DNA of 64,000 bases from Candidatus Cloacimonadota bacterium (GCA_023392795.1 JAEWNJ010000115.1:1-64000); one strand, 5' to 3'; counted from the stretch's first letter, positions 1-9,079 are shown. Numbers and translations are program-made. The notes: generated by a model from the sequence alone, not told the origin.

Positions 1-135
1 ATGAGCGGATGGATAACCTGCTTACCCCTCAACTACCTCACCAGGTTGAGGAAAAAAAAACTCAATCTCGATCCGGAGGTAAAAGAAATGATTAAGCCGC
101 TTACCAAGGAACAGGTCCAACTCAAAGTGCAGTGA
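1..135 (+). CDS. possible C-terminal end of a gene truncated by the window edge
   Basis: An open frame runs from the first base to a TGA at 133-135. Its last 25 or so residues are charged and look coding (LDPEVKEMIKPLTKEQVQLK). No family is recognised. The ATG at position 1 has no visible upstream context, so this is probably the tail of a longer gene that begins outside the window. It would converge on the decayed minus-strand gene that ends near 157. A chance open frame cannot be excluded. Confidence 0.3.
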   Translation: MSGWITCLPLNYLTRLRKKKLNLDPEVKEMIKPLTKEQVQLKVQ

Positions 136-156
136 AATAGACTATAAATCCAATAA

Positions 157-488
157 TCACAGATGGATATGATGCCGATAATCGAAGAATCCATAGCTGG
201 TGATTTCGAGAGTCTCATCATTCATGTTTCTCATGCAACTGGATTCCAAGAGATCCAACCTCCCCTAGTTCAATTTTCCTATAAGTAGCATGTATCTAGA
301 ACGACATGGTACTCAGTATACACGAACTGACCATTCTGATCTTCCTGAACAACATTACTCCATGGATCGTTCAATGATCAGGAATAAAGTGGTAATGACT
401 CTGGTAGTTTAGCAGTGCAGCCCGTATCAGCACGAATCCAGTTCATGCCTAATATAGCGAACACTAGAAATAGCATTAGTCTTTTCAT
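157..488 (-). pseudogene. decayed gene for a small secreted protein
   Basis: On the minus strand an ATG at 488, preceded by an AAGGGGTG-like ribosome site, opens a convincing signal peptide (MKRLMLFLVFAILGMNWIRA). The frame hits a TGA at 380-378 after 36 codons. The same frame then continues with plausible protein (DPWSNVVQEDQNGQFVYTEY) to another stop. Coding-like text resumes in other frames (GEVGSLGIQLHEKHE, then NDETLEITSYGFFDYRHH) down to about 157. Together this reads as one secreted protein broken by a nonsense change and at least two frameshifts. A TTGACA lies upstream on the same strand (530-525) with only a poor -10. The family is unknown. Confidence 0.45.
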
Positions 489-775
489 ATTGACACCCCT
501 TAGTTATTGGTTCTACTGTATAAGTGTCAATTGTGGGAAGATGGGGGTTCTGGAATTGAAGGTTTATGCGTCCAGTAGTACAATGATTTCTTTGAAAGGC
601 CATGGTCCCCTGCATATCTTCATGATTATCTGTATGTTAGCATGAATCAGTTGGATTCTGAGAATTGCCTTCTTTTCTGGATCTCCTGTTGAGATGTGGT
701 TTCTATAATTCGTGATAGAAGCCTTTAGGACTACACATGGTTGCCCTCTCTTAACCTGGACACATCTTGTACTCA

Positions 776-816
776 TCCTGAACACAACCTGAACCCCATT
801 CAGGATGTGTTCAGGA
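776..816. repeat. long near-perfect hairpin
   Basis: An 11-bp arm (776-786) pairs perfectly with 806-816. After a single A/A mismatch (787/805), a further 6 bp pair (788-793 with 799-804) around a 5-base loop CCCCA. There is no T-run on either side, so it does not look like an ordinary intrinsic terminator. It lies about 100 bp before the lipocalin gene. The rest of 489-914 shows no convincing gene. Confidence 0.7.
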
Positions 817-914
817 GACCTATGAGTGGAGTTCCAGGTGGGAGAGGGGACACAGACTGGTCTTTTCACTGGATTTGATTATACTATTGACTAAAAAATC
901 AAGCGAGGACATCA

Positions 915-1442
915 ATGATGAAAGCAGTATTACTGAGTCTAACCCTGGTGCTGGCGATTTGCCTCCTGCAAGCAAAGAGTCCTGTAAAGACCGTTCCTTC
1001 CGTGGATTTGCAGCGTTATCTAGGCAAATGGTATCAGATTGCCTATTTCCCCACCACTTTTCAACCCAATAAAGGCGGGATGGTGACGGCGGAGTATTCG
1101 CTGGATAAAAAGGGCAAGATCCGCGTGGTAAACACCAGCTACAAGGACGATGAGGGCAAAGAGGTTCGCGATGTAGCCACTGCCAAAGCCTGGGCAGTGG
1201 ACAAGAGTAATGCCAGGCTGAAAGTCAAGTTTGTCTGGTTTGCCTCGGGGAACTACTGGATAGTGAAGCTGGACGATAAGAATTACAGCTATTCGGTGGT
1301 AAGCGATCCATCGCGGAAGTACCTGTGGATCCTCAGCCGTACGCCGGCTATGGACAGAGCTGTATACAACGAGATCAAGGATTTTCTGGTGACAAATGGC
1401 TGGAAGCTGGATAAGCTGGCGCTCACCGGGAAGCTGAAGTAG
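915..1442 (+). CDS. lipocalin family protein (Blc-like), exported
   Basis: This 175-residue protein carries an N-terminal signal peptide (residues 1-20, ending near LLQA). A lipocalin barrel follows: the first conserved region is LGKWYQIAYFP (the G-x-W motif, about residues 36-46), and the later YSVVSDPSRKYLWILSRTP resembles bacterial Blc. Blc-type lipocalins bind fatty acids or lysophospholipids at the envelope. The Cys after the hydrophobic stretch sits at position 16, without a clean lipobox, so lipoprotein status is uncertain. Two tandem ATGs (915 and 918) follow a GAGGA site, and either could start translation. The gene stands alone, about 115 bp before the decarboxylase beta subunit. 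Confidence 0.88.
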   Translation: MMKAVLLSLTLVLAICLLQAKSPVKTVPSVDLQRYLGKWYQIAYFPTTFQPNKGGMVTAEYSLDKKGKIRVVNTSYKDDEGKEVRDVATAKAWAVDKSNARLKVKFVWFASGNYWIVKLDDKNYSYSVVSDPSRKYLWILSRTPAMDRAVYNEIKDFLVTNGWKLDKLALTGKLK

Positions 1443-1559
1443 TTTTTGAAAATCTTGCCTGCATGAGCATACTGAAGCAGCAAGGGCAGAGGATGCTTGA
1501 CAAAAAGTGGGCTTTTCATTTTGCTGCAGTGACGATAAAGAATTGGGAGTACATAATTG

Positions 1560-2660
1560 ATGGAAACGATGTTTTCTTCCATCCTCCAGTTTCAGTTAAC
1601 GCAAGTAATAATGATCCTGATCGGCCTGGTGCTGATCTGGCTTGCAATAGCTAAAAAGTATGAGCCTGCCCTGCTGTTGCCGATAGGTTTTGGCACCGTG
1701 ATGACCAATATCCCGATGTCAGCGGCCATCGGTGAGCACGGACCATTGTCCATTATCTTCAATTTTGGGATCAGCACGGAGCTTTTCCCGCTGTTGATCT
1801 TCATTGCCATTGGTGCGATGATAGATTTTACCCCGCTCTTGAAGAATCCCTTTATGTTGCTCTTCGGCGCGGCAGCCCAATTTGGAATCTTTGTGACCAT
1901 CGTGATCGCTGCTGCCTGGGGTTTTCCGATCAAGGAAGCGGCCTCCATCGGTATAATCGGTGCGGCGGATGGGCCCACTTCGATCTTCGTAGCCAATCGC
2001 TTTGCTCCCAATCTGTTGGGTCCGATCTCCGTGGCGGCATATTCATATATGGCTCTTGTGCCCATCATCCAGCCTCCCGTTATTCGGGCTCTGACCACCA
2101 AGAAAGAGCGGATGATCCGGATGGATTATCATAGCGGGGATGTATCCCGCATCGTAAAGATCGTTTTCCCGATTGCCATCACCATCGTGGCTGGGATCTT
2201 TGTTCCGGCGTCTTTGCCCCTGATCGGATTTTTGATGTTCGGCAATCTGCTCAGAGAATGTGGTGTGCTGGAAAGCCTCTCCAAGTCCGCGCAAAATGAG
2301 CTGGGTAATATCGTTACCATCCTGCTCGGCATCGCCATTGCCAGCAAGATGGAAGGGCAGTATTTTCTTCGTCCGCAGACCCTTTTGATCCTGGTTCTGG
2401 GCTTGGTGGCCTTCATCTTTGATACTGCCGGGGGAGTGCTCTTTGCCAAAGCGATGAATCTGGTGCGCAAAGAAAAGGTTAATCCGATGATCGGTGCCTG
2501 CGGGATTTCAGCGTTTCCGATGAGCGCGCGGGTGATCCATCAGATGGGTCAAAAAGAGGATCCCTTCAATTTCCTGCTAATGCCGGCTGTGAGCGTAAAC
2601 GTTGGCGGACAGATAGGTTCTGTGATCGCCGGCGGATTGATCCTGGCGCTTCTGGCATAA
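1560..2660 (+). CDS. sodium ion-translocating decarboxylase, beta subunit (OadB/GcdB/MmdB family)
   Basis: This roughly 366-residue polytopic membrane protein matches the beta subunit of Na+-pumping biotin-dependent decarboxylases (oxaloacetate, glutaconyl-CoA or methylmalonyl-CoA). These couple decarboxylation of carboxybiotin to Na+ export. The signature GAADGPTSIFVANRFAPNLL (about residue 134 onward) holds the Asp known to be essential in Klebsiella OadB. An adjacent TTG (1557) and the ATG (1560) both follow GGGAG at 1545-1549; the ATG is preferred. A TTGACA at 1497-1502 may be part of a promoter, but I see no good -10. No alpha, gamma or biotin-carrier subunit lies nearby, so the substrate cannot be named. 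It is nine bases upstream of the deaminase gene. Confidence 0.9.
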   Translation: METMFSSILQFQLTQVIMILIGLVLIWLAIAKKYEPALLLPIGFGTVMTNIPMSAAIGEHGPLSIIFNFGISTELFPLLIFIAIGAMIDFTPLLKNPFMLLFGAAAQFGIFVTIVIAAAWGFPIKEAASIGIIGAADGPTSIFVANRFAPNLLGPISVAAYSYMALVPIIQPPVIRALTTKKERMIRMDYHSGDVSRIVKIVFPIAITIVAGIFVPASLPLIGFLMFGNLLRECGVLESLSKSAQNELGNIVTILLGIAIASKMEGQYFLRPQTLLILVLGLVAFIFDTAGGVLFAKAMNLVRKEKVNPMIGACGISAFPMSARVIHQMGQKEDPFNFLLMPAVSVNVGGQIGSVIAGGLILALLA

Positions 2661-2669
2661 AGAGGACAC

Positions 2670-3053
2670 ATGACCAAGGAACTCAGCGAACTGCTTTTGC
2701 TGGCGCGTCAGGCGGCTGAAGAAGCTTACGCGCCCTATTCGGGATACAAGGTGGGTGCAGCATTGATATGCGCGGATGGCAGCATTTATACAGGATGCAA
2801 TGTGGAAAATGCCTCGTTTTCCCTCACAATCTGCGCGGAACGCAACGCCGTTTTCAAGGCAGTGAGCGAAGGGAAAAGGGATTTTACCGCCATCGCCATC
2901 TATGTGGACAGCGATAAGAGCTTCCCACCCTGCGGAGCCTGTCGGCAGGTGATCAGCGAATTTGCTCCCCGCATACCCGTAATTTACGCGAATAGGGATG
3001 AAACTGTAGAAAGCACTCTGGATTTGCTATTACCGGGTGCCTTCCGTCTATGA
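2670..3053 (+). CDS. cdd: cytidine deaminase
   Basis: This 127-residue protein has the size of tetrameric cytidine deaminases, which deaminate cytidine and deoxycytidine to uridine and deoxyuridine in pyrimidine salvage. The substrate motif GCNVENASFS is followed by CAE (Cys55 zinc ligand, Glu57 catalytic). PPCGACRQV supplies the other zinc ligands, Cys88 and Cys91. The start follows an AGAGGAC site. Its TGA overlaps the ATG of the following radical-SAM gene (ATGA at 3050-3053), so the two are translationally coupled. Confidence 0.95.
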   Translation: MTKELSELLLLARQAAEEAYAPYSGYKVGAALICADGSIYTGCNVENASFSLTICAERNAVFKAVSEGKRDFTAIAIYVDSDKSFPPCGACRQVISEFAPRIPVIYANRDETVESTLDLLLPGAFRL

Positions 3054-3952
3054 GTAAGTATTCCCAAATGCTACAATGCCGCATATGTCCTCGTGATTGT
3101 GGGGTGAACCGCTATGAACAGAGGGGATTCTGCGGTGCCAGCGCCTCTGTGGCGATCAATCTTTATCAGCTCCATTTTGGCGAAGAGCCGCCCATTTCCG
3201 GTACTGGGGGAAGCGGGACTATCTTTTTCAGTCATTGCAACCTAAAATGCGTCTTTTGCCAGAACTATGCCATCAGTTGCCAGGGATTTGGCAGTTCACT
3301 CGGGGAAGATAGTGTGATCCAGATCATGCTGGATCTGCAGGAACAGGGCGCACACAACATCAATCTGGTTACGCCAACCCATTACACGCCGCAGCTGAGA
3401 GTGATCATCGCCTCTGCCAGAGCCCAGGGGCTAAAGATTCCCCTGCTCTGGAACAGCAGTGCCTATGAAAAAGTGGAGACCTTGAAGAGCCTGAATCAAT
3501 TGGTGGATATTTATTTGCCGGATTTGAAATACAGCCATGGCGTGTATGCCAAGAAGTACTCGCGCGCAGCGGACTACCCCGAGGTGGCGCTGGAAGCCAT
3601 CAGGGAAATGTACTCCCAAGTGGGGCCTCTTTCTGTGGACGCTGGTGGCATAGCCCAAAAGGGCGTGCTGGTAAGACTTTTGGTATTGCCTATGGGACTT
3701 TCTGGAACTGAAAACAATCTACGTAGACTGGCGGATGAGATCGGAACTGAGGTGCCAGTGAGCCTGATGGGGCAATACTATCCTGCTGGGGATGCCGGGC
3801 AGCATTCAGAGCTCGGACGCGGCATCAGCAGAGACGAGTATCAGAAAGTTCTTGACACAGCGAACGAACTGGGTTTTTCGAACGTATATGTACAAGAGAT
3901 ATCCAGCAACGATTTTTGGACCCCTAAATTTCACAAGGAGCAGCACGATTGA
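3050..3952 (+). CDS. radical SAM protein, pyruvate-formate-lyase-activating-enzyme-like (COG1313 type)
   Basis: This 300-residue protein has the radical-SAM cluster motif CNLKCVFC (Cys63, Cys67, Cys70), which binds a 4Fe-4S cluster and SAM. An N-terminal Cys set (Cys10, Cys13, Cys17, Cys28) is typical of the COG1313 branch annotated as putative PflA. The family is widespread but its substrate is generally unknown, and no pyruvate formate-lyase partner is in the window. The start ATG overlaps the deaminase stop. The gene ends about 30 bp before the exported amidase. Confidence 0.82.
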   Translation: MSKYSQMLQCRICPRDCGVNRYEQRGFCGASASVAINLYQLHFGEEPPISGTGGSGTIFFSHCNLKCVFCQNYAISCQGFGSSLGEDSVIQIMLDLQEQGAHNINLVTPTHYTPQLRVIIASARAQGLKIPLLWNSSAYEKVETLKSLNQLVDIYLPDLKYSHGVYAKKYSRAADYPEVALEAIREMYSQVGPLSVDAGGIAQKGVLVRLLVLPMGLSGTENNLRRLADEIGTEVPVSLMGQYYPAGDAGQHSELGRGISRDEYQKVLDTANELGFSNVYVQEISSNDFWTPKFHKEQHD

Positions 3953-3983
3953 AACTCTCTACCTGTATTATAGGAGTTTTGCC

Positions 3984-5102
3984 ATGAAACGATTTGTCCT
4001 GGCGCTGCTAGTAGCGCTTTTCACGATGTCACTGAGTGCAGATCTGAGTATCCGCATTGCCAACGACCAGACCCGCTACAGCCTTCATGAAACCAGCTTT
4101 GATGGTGTCTCTTATGTGGAGATAGGAGATATGCATCCGATCTTTAAAAGCATCTGCAAACAGGACAGAACGGATCACAGGCTCTATCTTCACATGTATG
4201 GCGAGACCTTCATCTTTATGGAGGGTAGCCCATATTACAATTTCAAGCTGGATGCATTCAATATGCACTACCCATTAGTGCGCCAGGCAGACAAGTACTA
4301 TCTTCCCAGTGGGTTCTTAAGTGAAAACCTGCCTTTGCACTTTGTCCGGGACATGAAGTACAGCTCGGGTAAGCTGGAGCTTAGCAAGCCGATCAACCGT
4401 AACGTACTGACCATTGTCCTCGATCCCGGCCATGGGGGCAAAGATCCCGGCGCGGTGGGTCGCAAACTGAAAGCCCGAGAAAAGGACGTGAACCTGGGAG
4501 TGGCGCTAAAGCTGAAGAAGCTGCTGGAAAAGGAATTGGGGTTGAACGTGTTAATGACCCGCGATGATGACAGATTTGTATCTTTGAATGACCGGACAAA
4601 ATACGCGAACGATGCCAATGCCGATCTATTTGTGAGCATCCATACCAATGCATCCAAGGATTCCAAGGCAAGGGGCACCGAGACTTACTACCTGTCTACC
4701 GCCATGACTTCCGATGCCAGAGCTGTGGAAGCCCTGGAAAACCAGGTGGTAGACCTCTATGAAGGCGGGGCAACCGCACGCAGCAAGTATGACGATCTGG
4801 GCTTCATCCTTAGCGATCTCAGCCAGACCGAGCATCTGGAAAGTAGCAACAACCTGGCCGGCAATATCCAGCAAAATCTGATTGCTGGGGCCGGTTCTTA
4901 TGACCGGGGGGTAAAGCAGGCCAATTTCTATGTGTTACGAGGCGCTTTTATGCCCTCTGTGCTGATTGAACTGGGCTTCATCTCCAATCCGGATGAGGAA
5001 TTGCTGCTCACCAATCCCGAGTATCAAGACCGTCTGGCCCAGACCATATTCGAAGGCATCAAACGCTTTAAGTACCGCTACGACAGGATTCGCAATACAT
5101 GA
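3984..5102 (+). CDS. N-acetylmuramoyl-L-alanine amidase, exported (Amidase_3)
   Basis: This 372-residue protein starts at ATG 3984, seven bases after TAGGAG. Upstream in-frame ATGs would place the signal peptide in mid-protein. Residues 1-19 form a signal peptide. Residues 20-135 are a small beta-rich domain of unknown role. From 140 comes a zinc amidase: DPGHGGKDPGA (His150), REKDVN (Glu166), SIHTNAS (His220) and the catalytic Glu in VLIELGFISNP. Such enzymes cut the amide between MurNAc and the peptide stem in the periplasm during division or remodelling. Its stop overlaps the histidine kinase start (ATGA), suggesting joint expression. Confidence 0.92.
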   Translation: MKRFVLALLVALFTMSLSADLSIRIANDQTRYSLHETSFDGVSYVEIGDMHPIFKSICKQDRTDHRLYLHMYGETFIFMEGSPYYNFKLDAFNMHYPLVRQADKYYLPSGFLSENLPLHFVRDMKYSSGKLELSKPINRNVLTIVLDPGHGGKDPGAVGRKLKAREKDVNLGVALKLKKLLEKELGLNVLMTRDDDRFVSLNDRTKYANDANADLFVSIHTNASKDSKARGTETYYLSTAMTSDARAVEALENQVVDLYEGGATARSKYDDLGFILSDLSQTEHLESSNNLAGNIQQNLIAGAGSYDRGVKQANFYVLRGAFMPSVLIELGFISNPDEELLLTNPEYQDRLAQTIFEGIKRFKYRYDRIRNT

Positions 5103-5887
5103 CGAAAAAGAACACAAAGTGCCCCAGTCATGCTCATCAGACCACCATTACCCGGTACCCTGATCAATCCATGATCAAAGATGATGATGCTGCCATCGCC
5201 AAGAACGCTTTCATATCCAATATCAGCCACGAGATCCGTACCCCGATGAATGCCATCATGGGCTTTGGACAAATGCTGAAAAGTACGGAGCTGAACAGCA
5301 AACAACATGATTATGTGGACGTGATAATGGACAGCGGAAAAAAGCTTTTGGTTCTGATAAACAACCTGCTTGATCTCTCAAATCTCCAGCTGGGTAAAAC
5401 CACTCTGCACCCCGTGGATTGCAACCTGGAACTGATGGTAACCAAGGTCTGGAATCACTACCGTCCACTAATAGCCGCGAAGAATCTGAAACCGGTGCTG
5501 GAGTGCTCGCCCCACATGCCCCTCATCAGAGTAGATTGCGAAAAAGTGGAACGCGTGCTTAGCTTCATTTTATCAAACGCGCTGAAGTTTACTCATCAGG
5601 GCTGCATTACTTTGAGAATCTTGCTGAATGAGCTTTCTCCCGGTCATGCTGATCTGCAGATCGAAGTGGAAGATACGGGCTGCGGCATCGAAGCTGCTCG
5701 CCTGGAATCGATATTTAACGCTTTTGAACAGGCTGACAACAGCTTCACCCGGGCATACCCTGGCTTGGGACTGGGTCTGAGCCTGTCCAGCCGACTGGTG
5801 GAACTCCTTGGCGGTCAGATAGGTGCCGCGTCCACTCCCGGCAAGGGGAGTTGCTTCTCCTTCAAAATACCGGTGGATACTTACTGA
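5099..5887 (+). CDS. sensor histidine kinase with no visible sensor domain
   Basis: This 262-residue soluble protein has a HisKA H-box FISNISHEIRTPMNAIMGFG (His44), an N-box with Asn160 (SNALKFTHQG), a G1 box VEDTGCGI (Asp192), and an F/G2 region (AFEQAD, then GLGLGLSLS). It therefore carries all ATPase and phospho-acceptor motifs. It has only about 35 residues before the H-box, no membrane segment, no PAS or GAF domain and no receiver. Its input must come from a partner. It overlaps the amidase stop by ATGA and is followed two bases later by the DUF512 gene. No response regulator is encoded in the window. Confidence 0.9.
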   Translation: MTKKNTKCPSHAHQTTITRYPDQSMIKDDDAAIAKNAFISNISHEIRTPMNAIMGFGQMLKSTELNSKQHDYVDVIMDSGKKLLVLINNLLDLSNLQLGKTTLHPVDCNLELMVTKVWNHYRPLIAAKNLKPVLECSPHMPLIRVDCEKVERVLSFILSNALKFTHQGCITLRILLNELSPGHADLQIEVEDTGCGIEAARLESIFNAFEQADNSFTRAYPGLGLGLSLSSRLVELLGGQIGAASTPGKGSCFSFKIPVDTY

Positions 5888-5888
5888 T

Positions 5889-7163
5889 ATGTCCCTGGTG
5901 ATAGCCTCAGTTTCCGACAATAGTCTCGCCGCCGAAGCTGGGATCAAAAACGGAGAAGAACTCATCAAGATCAATGGGCTGGAAGTACGCGATTTCTTGG
6001 ATCTGGAGTACCTGAGCTCGGATTATCACTTGAGGCTGAGAGTTAAGAATGCTCTAGGAAGAGTGAGGACGGTGCACATCTATCGGGAAACAGCAAGACC
6101 ACTGGGCATCGAACCTGTAGCCTACCGACATCGTAACTGCAAGAATCACTGCATCTTCTGCTTTATCGATCAAATGCCAAAGAAACTGCGCGGGACGCTG
6201 TATCACAAAGATGATGACTTTCTCTTCTCTTTCGTTTTTGGCAATTACATTACGCTGACAAACCTGAGTGACACCGATTATAAGAGGATTTTTAGCCAGC
6301 ATATCAGTCCGCTGTATATTTCGCTACACACCACGGATCCGGAGCTGCGGCAGAGAATGATGCGCTCGCATAGTCCCATCCATCCGCTGAAGCAACTGAG
6401 GCTCCTGGCCCGGCACGATATCGAGTATCACCTGCAAATCGTCTGCGTGCCCGGTTACAATGATGGGGACGCCCTAAAGCAAAGCGTCTCAGACATCCTG
6501 GAGAGTGATCTGCCTGCGCTATCGATCGGGATTGTCCCGGTGGGTCTCACCATGTACCGTGAAGGTTTGTGCCATTTAGAGCCTTTTGACAAGATAAAAG
6601 CAACCAAATGCCTGGATCTCATTGATGAACTGAGGAATAAATACCACTCGGACATAGTGTATCCTGCCGATGAGCTGTTTGTGCTGGCGGAAAGGGAGAT
6701 CCCTTCTCCAGATTATTATCAGGACTATCCTCAGTTGGAAAACGGGATCGGGATGCTAAGGATGACCGCCGAAAACTACCAGAGATATAAACGTGGACTG
6801 CTGAAAACCTTGCGAAGCAGGCCTGGTATGAACTACCGCCTCTACTGTTCCAGGAGTGCATACTCTATGATGCGGGACATCGCCAGGGATTTGAATCGCT
6901 TGCTAAAAGGGCAGAGGGTATCTTTACAGTCAGTGGCTTGCGATTTCTTCGGAGAGCATGTAAGCGTATCTGGATTGATCACGTATGAAGATCTGTCTAC
7001 TCTGACTACACCTGCTGCCGATGAGATCGCTATACTCCCAAACTCTTTGTTAAATCAAGATTTACTCACTCTGGACGGCTATACCTTGGAGGAACTGAAG
7101 AGCCTGTTTCCCGCGGGCTTACTCCTTGTGGATCCTTTCTTTGAGTCCCACGACTGGGCTTAA
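5889..7163 (+). CDS. DUF512 family radical SAM protein with N-terminal PDZ-like domain
   Basis: This 424-residue protein starts at ATG 5889, directly after the kinase stop. Residues 1-65 resemble a PDZ fold (AAEAGIKNGEELIKINGLEV). Then comes CKNHCIFCFIDQMPKKLRGT, a radical-SAM CxxxCxxC (Cys84, Cys88, Cys91) in the context typical of the DUF512/COG1625 family, followed by YHKDDD and the DUF512 C-terminal half. The family is conserved in Firmicutes and other anaerobes. Its substrate is not established to my knowledge. It is the last gene of the amidase-kinase run, and an 80-bp gap to ribH follows. Confidence 0.9.
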   Translation: MSLVIASVSDNSLAAEAGIKNGEELIKINGLEVRDFLDLEYLSSDYHLRLRVKNALGRVRTVHIYRETARPLGIEPVAYRHRNCKNHCIFCFIDQMPKKLRGTLYHKDDDFLFSFVFGNYITLTNLSDTDYKRIFSQHISPLYISLHTTDPELRQRMMRSHSPIHPLKQLRLLARHDIEYHLQIVCVPGYNDGDALKQSVSDILESDLPALSIGIVPVGLTMYREGLCHLEPFDKIKATKCLDLIDELRNKYHSDIVYPADELFVLAEREIPSPDYYQDYPQLENGIGMLRMTAENYQRYKRGLLKTLRSRPGMNYRLYCSRSAYSMMRDIARDLNRLLKGQRVSLQSVACDFFGEHVSVSGLITYEDLSTLTTPAADEIAILPNSLLNQDLLTLDGYTLEELKSLFPAGLLLVDPFFESHDWA

Positions 7164-7243
7164 AACAAAGATTTTGCTTGAACATTTTACGCCCTCATTT
7201 ATCTTGACCCACATTGAAGATATCTGTTTTAAAGGAGCTTTAA

Positions 7244-7723
7244 ATGCGTGTTATACAAGGTAATCTGGTCGCCAAAGGCTGCCGTTTCACCATCGTGGTG
7301 AGCCGTTTTAACGAAAGCATCAGCGGGAAGCTGTTGGAAGGTGCTTTGGATTGTCTTTTGCGCAGTGAGGTGAAGGAAAGTGACATCACCGTGATCTGGG
7401 TGCCCGGCGCGTTTGAAATCCCCTTGGTGGCGCAAACTGCAGCAATGGATCCCAAAACCGATGCAGTGATTTGCCTGGGCGCGGTAATTCGTGGCGGTAC
7501 TCCCCATTTTGAATATGTATCCGCGGAAGTAAGCAAGGGCGTGGCTCAAGCTTCTTTGCACAGCGGAAAACCGGTGATCTTTGGCGTTCTAACCACCGAT
7601 AGCGTGGATCAGGCCATCGAACGGGCAGGCACCAAGGCCGGGAACAAGGGTTTCAGCGCTGCCAGCAGCGCCTTGGAAATGGTAAACTTGATGCAGGAGC
7701 TAAAGAATGGGACAAAGGCGTAA
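7244..7723 (+). CDS. ribH: 6,7-dimethyl-8-ribityllumazine synthase
   Basis: This 159-residue enzyme condenses 5-amino-6-ribitylamino-uracil with 3,4-dihydroxy-2-butanone 4-phosphate, the penultimate step of riboflavin synthesis. Family motifs include the substrate loop [16 protein letters not shown], and [14 protein letters not shown], where His88 is the catalytic base, followed by GVLTTD. AAAGGAG lies at good spacing before the ATG. The end overlaps the nusB start by 17 bp, a common ribH-nusB arrangement. No other riboflavin gene or FMN riboswitch is seen nearby. Confidence 0.95.
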   Translation: MRVIQGNLVAKGCRFTIVVSRFNESISGKLLEGALDCLLRSEVKESDITVIWVPGAFEIPLVAQTAAMDPKTDAVICLGAVIRGGTPHFEYVSAEVSKGVAQASLHSGKPVIFGVLTTDSVDQAIERAGTKAGNKGFSAASSALEMVNLMQELKNGTKA

Positions 7724-8177
7724 AGCCCGCGAAATGGCAGTTCAGAGCATCTACGCTCTGGATTTTGCCGATGTAAAGGCGGATTTCCGCGAATACGGGA
7801 TGCTAAACGAGTATCCGGAGATCCTCCGTCAATTGACCTCAGCGGAAAACATCAGTCCCGGCTCCAGCGTATATGCCTTTGCCGATGAATTGGTGAAAAA
7901 CACCATTATCAACATCGAGGATATCGAAGCCGAGATCGATAAATATACCGAACACTGGTCGCTGGAGAGTATTGCCCATCTGGACAAGAGCATCCTGATC
8001 GTCGCTGTGTACGAGCTTATGTTTACCGATACTCCCTCTGCAGTGATCATCAATGAGGCCATTGAGATCGCCAAGAAGTTTTGTAGCGAGCATACGGGCA
8101 AGTTTATCAATGGCATTCTGGACGCGATCAATAAAGGGATCCCCCACAGTATGCCGGGTCGCCAATTGCCCACTTGA
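7707..8177 (+). CDS. nusB: transcription antitermination factor NusB
   Basis: This 156-residue all-helical protein begins [20 protein letters not shown], the usual NusB opening. It has the late helices [17 protein letters not shown] and [14 protein letters not shown] plus the ending [11 protein letters not shown]. NusB with NusE binds boxA RNA and supports rRNA antitermination. It overlaps ribH by 17 bp, and its TGA overlaps the ATG of the glycosyltransferase (TGATG), so translation is probably coupled. A short insert around residues 25-50 makes it slightly longer than E. coli NusB (139 residues). Confidence 0.95.
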   Translation: MGQRRKAREMAVQSIYALDFADVKADFREYGMLNEYPEILRQLTSAENISPGSSVYAFADELVKNTIINIEDIEAEIDKYTEHWSLESIAHLDKSILIVAVYELMFTDTPSAVIINEAIEIAKKFCSEHTGKFINGILDAINKGIPHSMPGRQLPT

Positions 8178-9070
8178 TGCTTATGCCGATACCTTGCAGC
8201 GTAGGAGTATTCGCCCACAACGAAGCAGCAAACATCGTTCATTTGCTGGATGCCCTCTCAGCGCAAAGGCTGTCGCAAGCTGAAATCACTGAAATAATCG
8301 TGGTCTCCAGCGCCAGCACTGACGCCACGGATGATCTGGTGCGGGCATACAGCGCGCAAAACCCCACAGTCCGCCTCCTTACCCAAGCCCGGCGCGAAGG
8401 AAAATCCAGCGCGATCAATCTCTTTCTGCGTGAGGCAAAAAGCGACATTCTAGTAGTGATTTCTGCAGATGTGATTCCCAGCGCGGAAACCATCGAGCTT
8501 TTGATCTCAGCCTTCCAGGATCCCAAGATTGGTGCAACTGGCGGCAGACCTTTCCCGATCAATAACGATGGCACTTTCATGGCCTACGCGGTGCAACTGC
8601 TCTGGCGCTTGCATCACCGGATGGCGCTGATCTCGCCAAAGCTGGGGGAGATGATCGCCTTTCGCAGGGTGATGGATACTATCCCCTCAGAATCGGCGGT
8701 GGATGAAGCCTCCATTGAATCCATGGTACGGGCTGCCGGATACACTCTCCGCTACATTCCGGAGGCACTGATTCACAACAAGGGTCCAGAGAACGTGAAG
8801 GACTTCGTCAAGCAACGTCGCCGCATTCAAAATGGGCATCTTTGGCTGGTGAAAAACCAGAACTACCAGGTGATCTCGCAGGACTCTTCGACCCTGTTCA
8901 GGATCATTATGCAAGAGCTGGCTTCACGTCCGCAGGATGTGTTTAAGCTCAGCCTGGTGGTAGCTCTGGAGTTTTATTGCCGCCTTCTGGGTTCTTTCGA
9001 CTACCACATAAAGAAGAAAAATCCCTTTGCCTGGGATATCGTCAGCTCCACCAAACAGGTGAAACCATAA
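8177..9070 (+). CDS. family 2 glycosyltransferase
   Basis: This 297-residue protein has a GT-A fold: an N-terminal nucleotide-sugar region (VGVFAHNEAANIVHLLDAL), the family-typical VVSSASTDAT, and SADVIP in the place of the DxD metal motif. Possible catalytic acids lie in VDEASIE, and an acceptor motif QRRRIQNGHLWL follows. No clear transmembrane helix closes the protein. Donor and acceptor are unknown. The neighbours (a radical-SAM protein and a membrane protein) suggest envelope or surface-polymer work, but that is inference. The start ATG shares bases with the nusB stop; a TTG three bases earlier is an alternative. Confidence 0.87.
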   Translation: MLMPIPCSVGVFAHNEAANIVHLLDALSAQRLSQAEITEIIVVSSASTDATDDLVRAYSAQNPTVRLLTQARREGKSSAINLFLREAKSDILVVISADVIPSAETIELLISAFQDPKIGATGGRPFPINNDGTFMAYAVQLLWRLHHRMALISPKLGEMIAFRRVMDTIPSESAVDEASIESMVRAAGYTLRYIPEALIHNKGPENVKDFVKQRRRIQNGHLWLVKNQNYQVISQDSSTLFRIIMQELASRPQDVFKLSLVVALEFYCRLLGSFDYHIKKKNPFAWDIVSSTKQVKP

Positions 9071-9079
9071 AGGATAGCT

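Noticed and set aside
7164..7243. Promoter or FMN riboswitch before ribH
   Set aside because: TTGAAC and TTGACC are present but no -10 fits, and 80 bp is too short for the FMN riboswitch, none of whose conserved text is seen.
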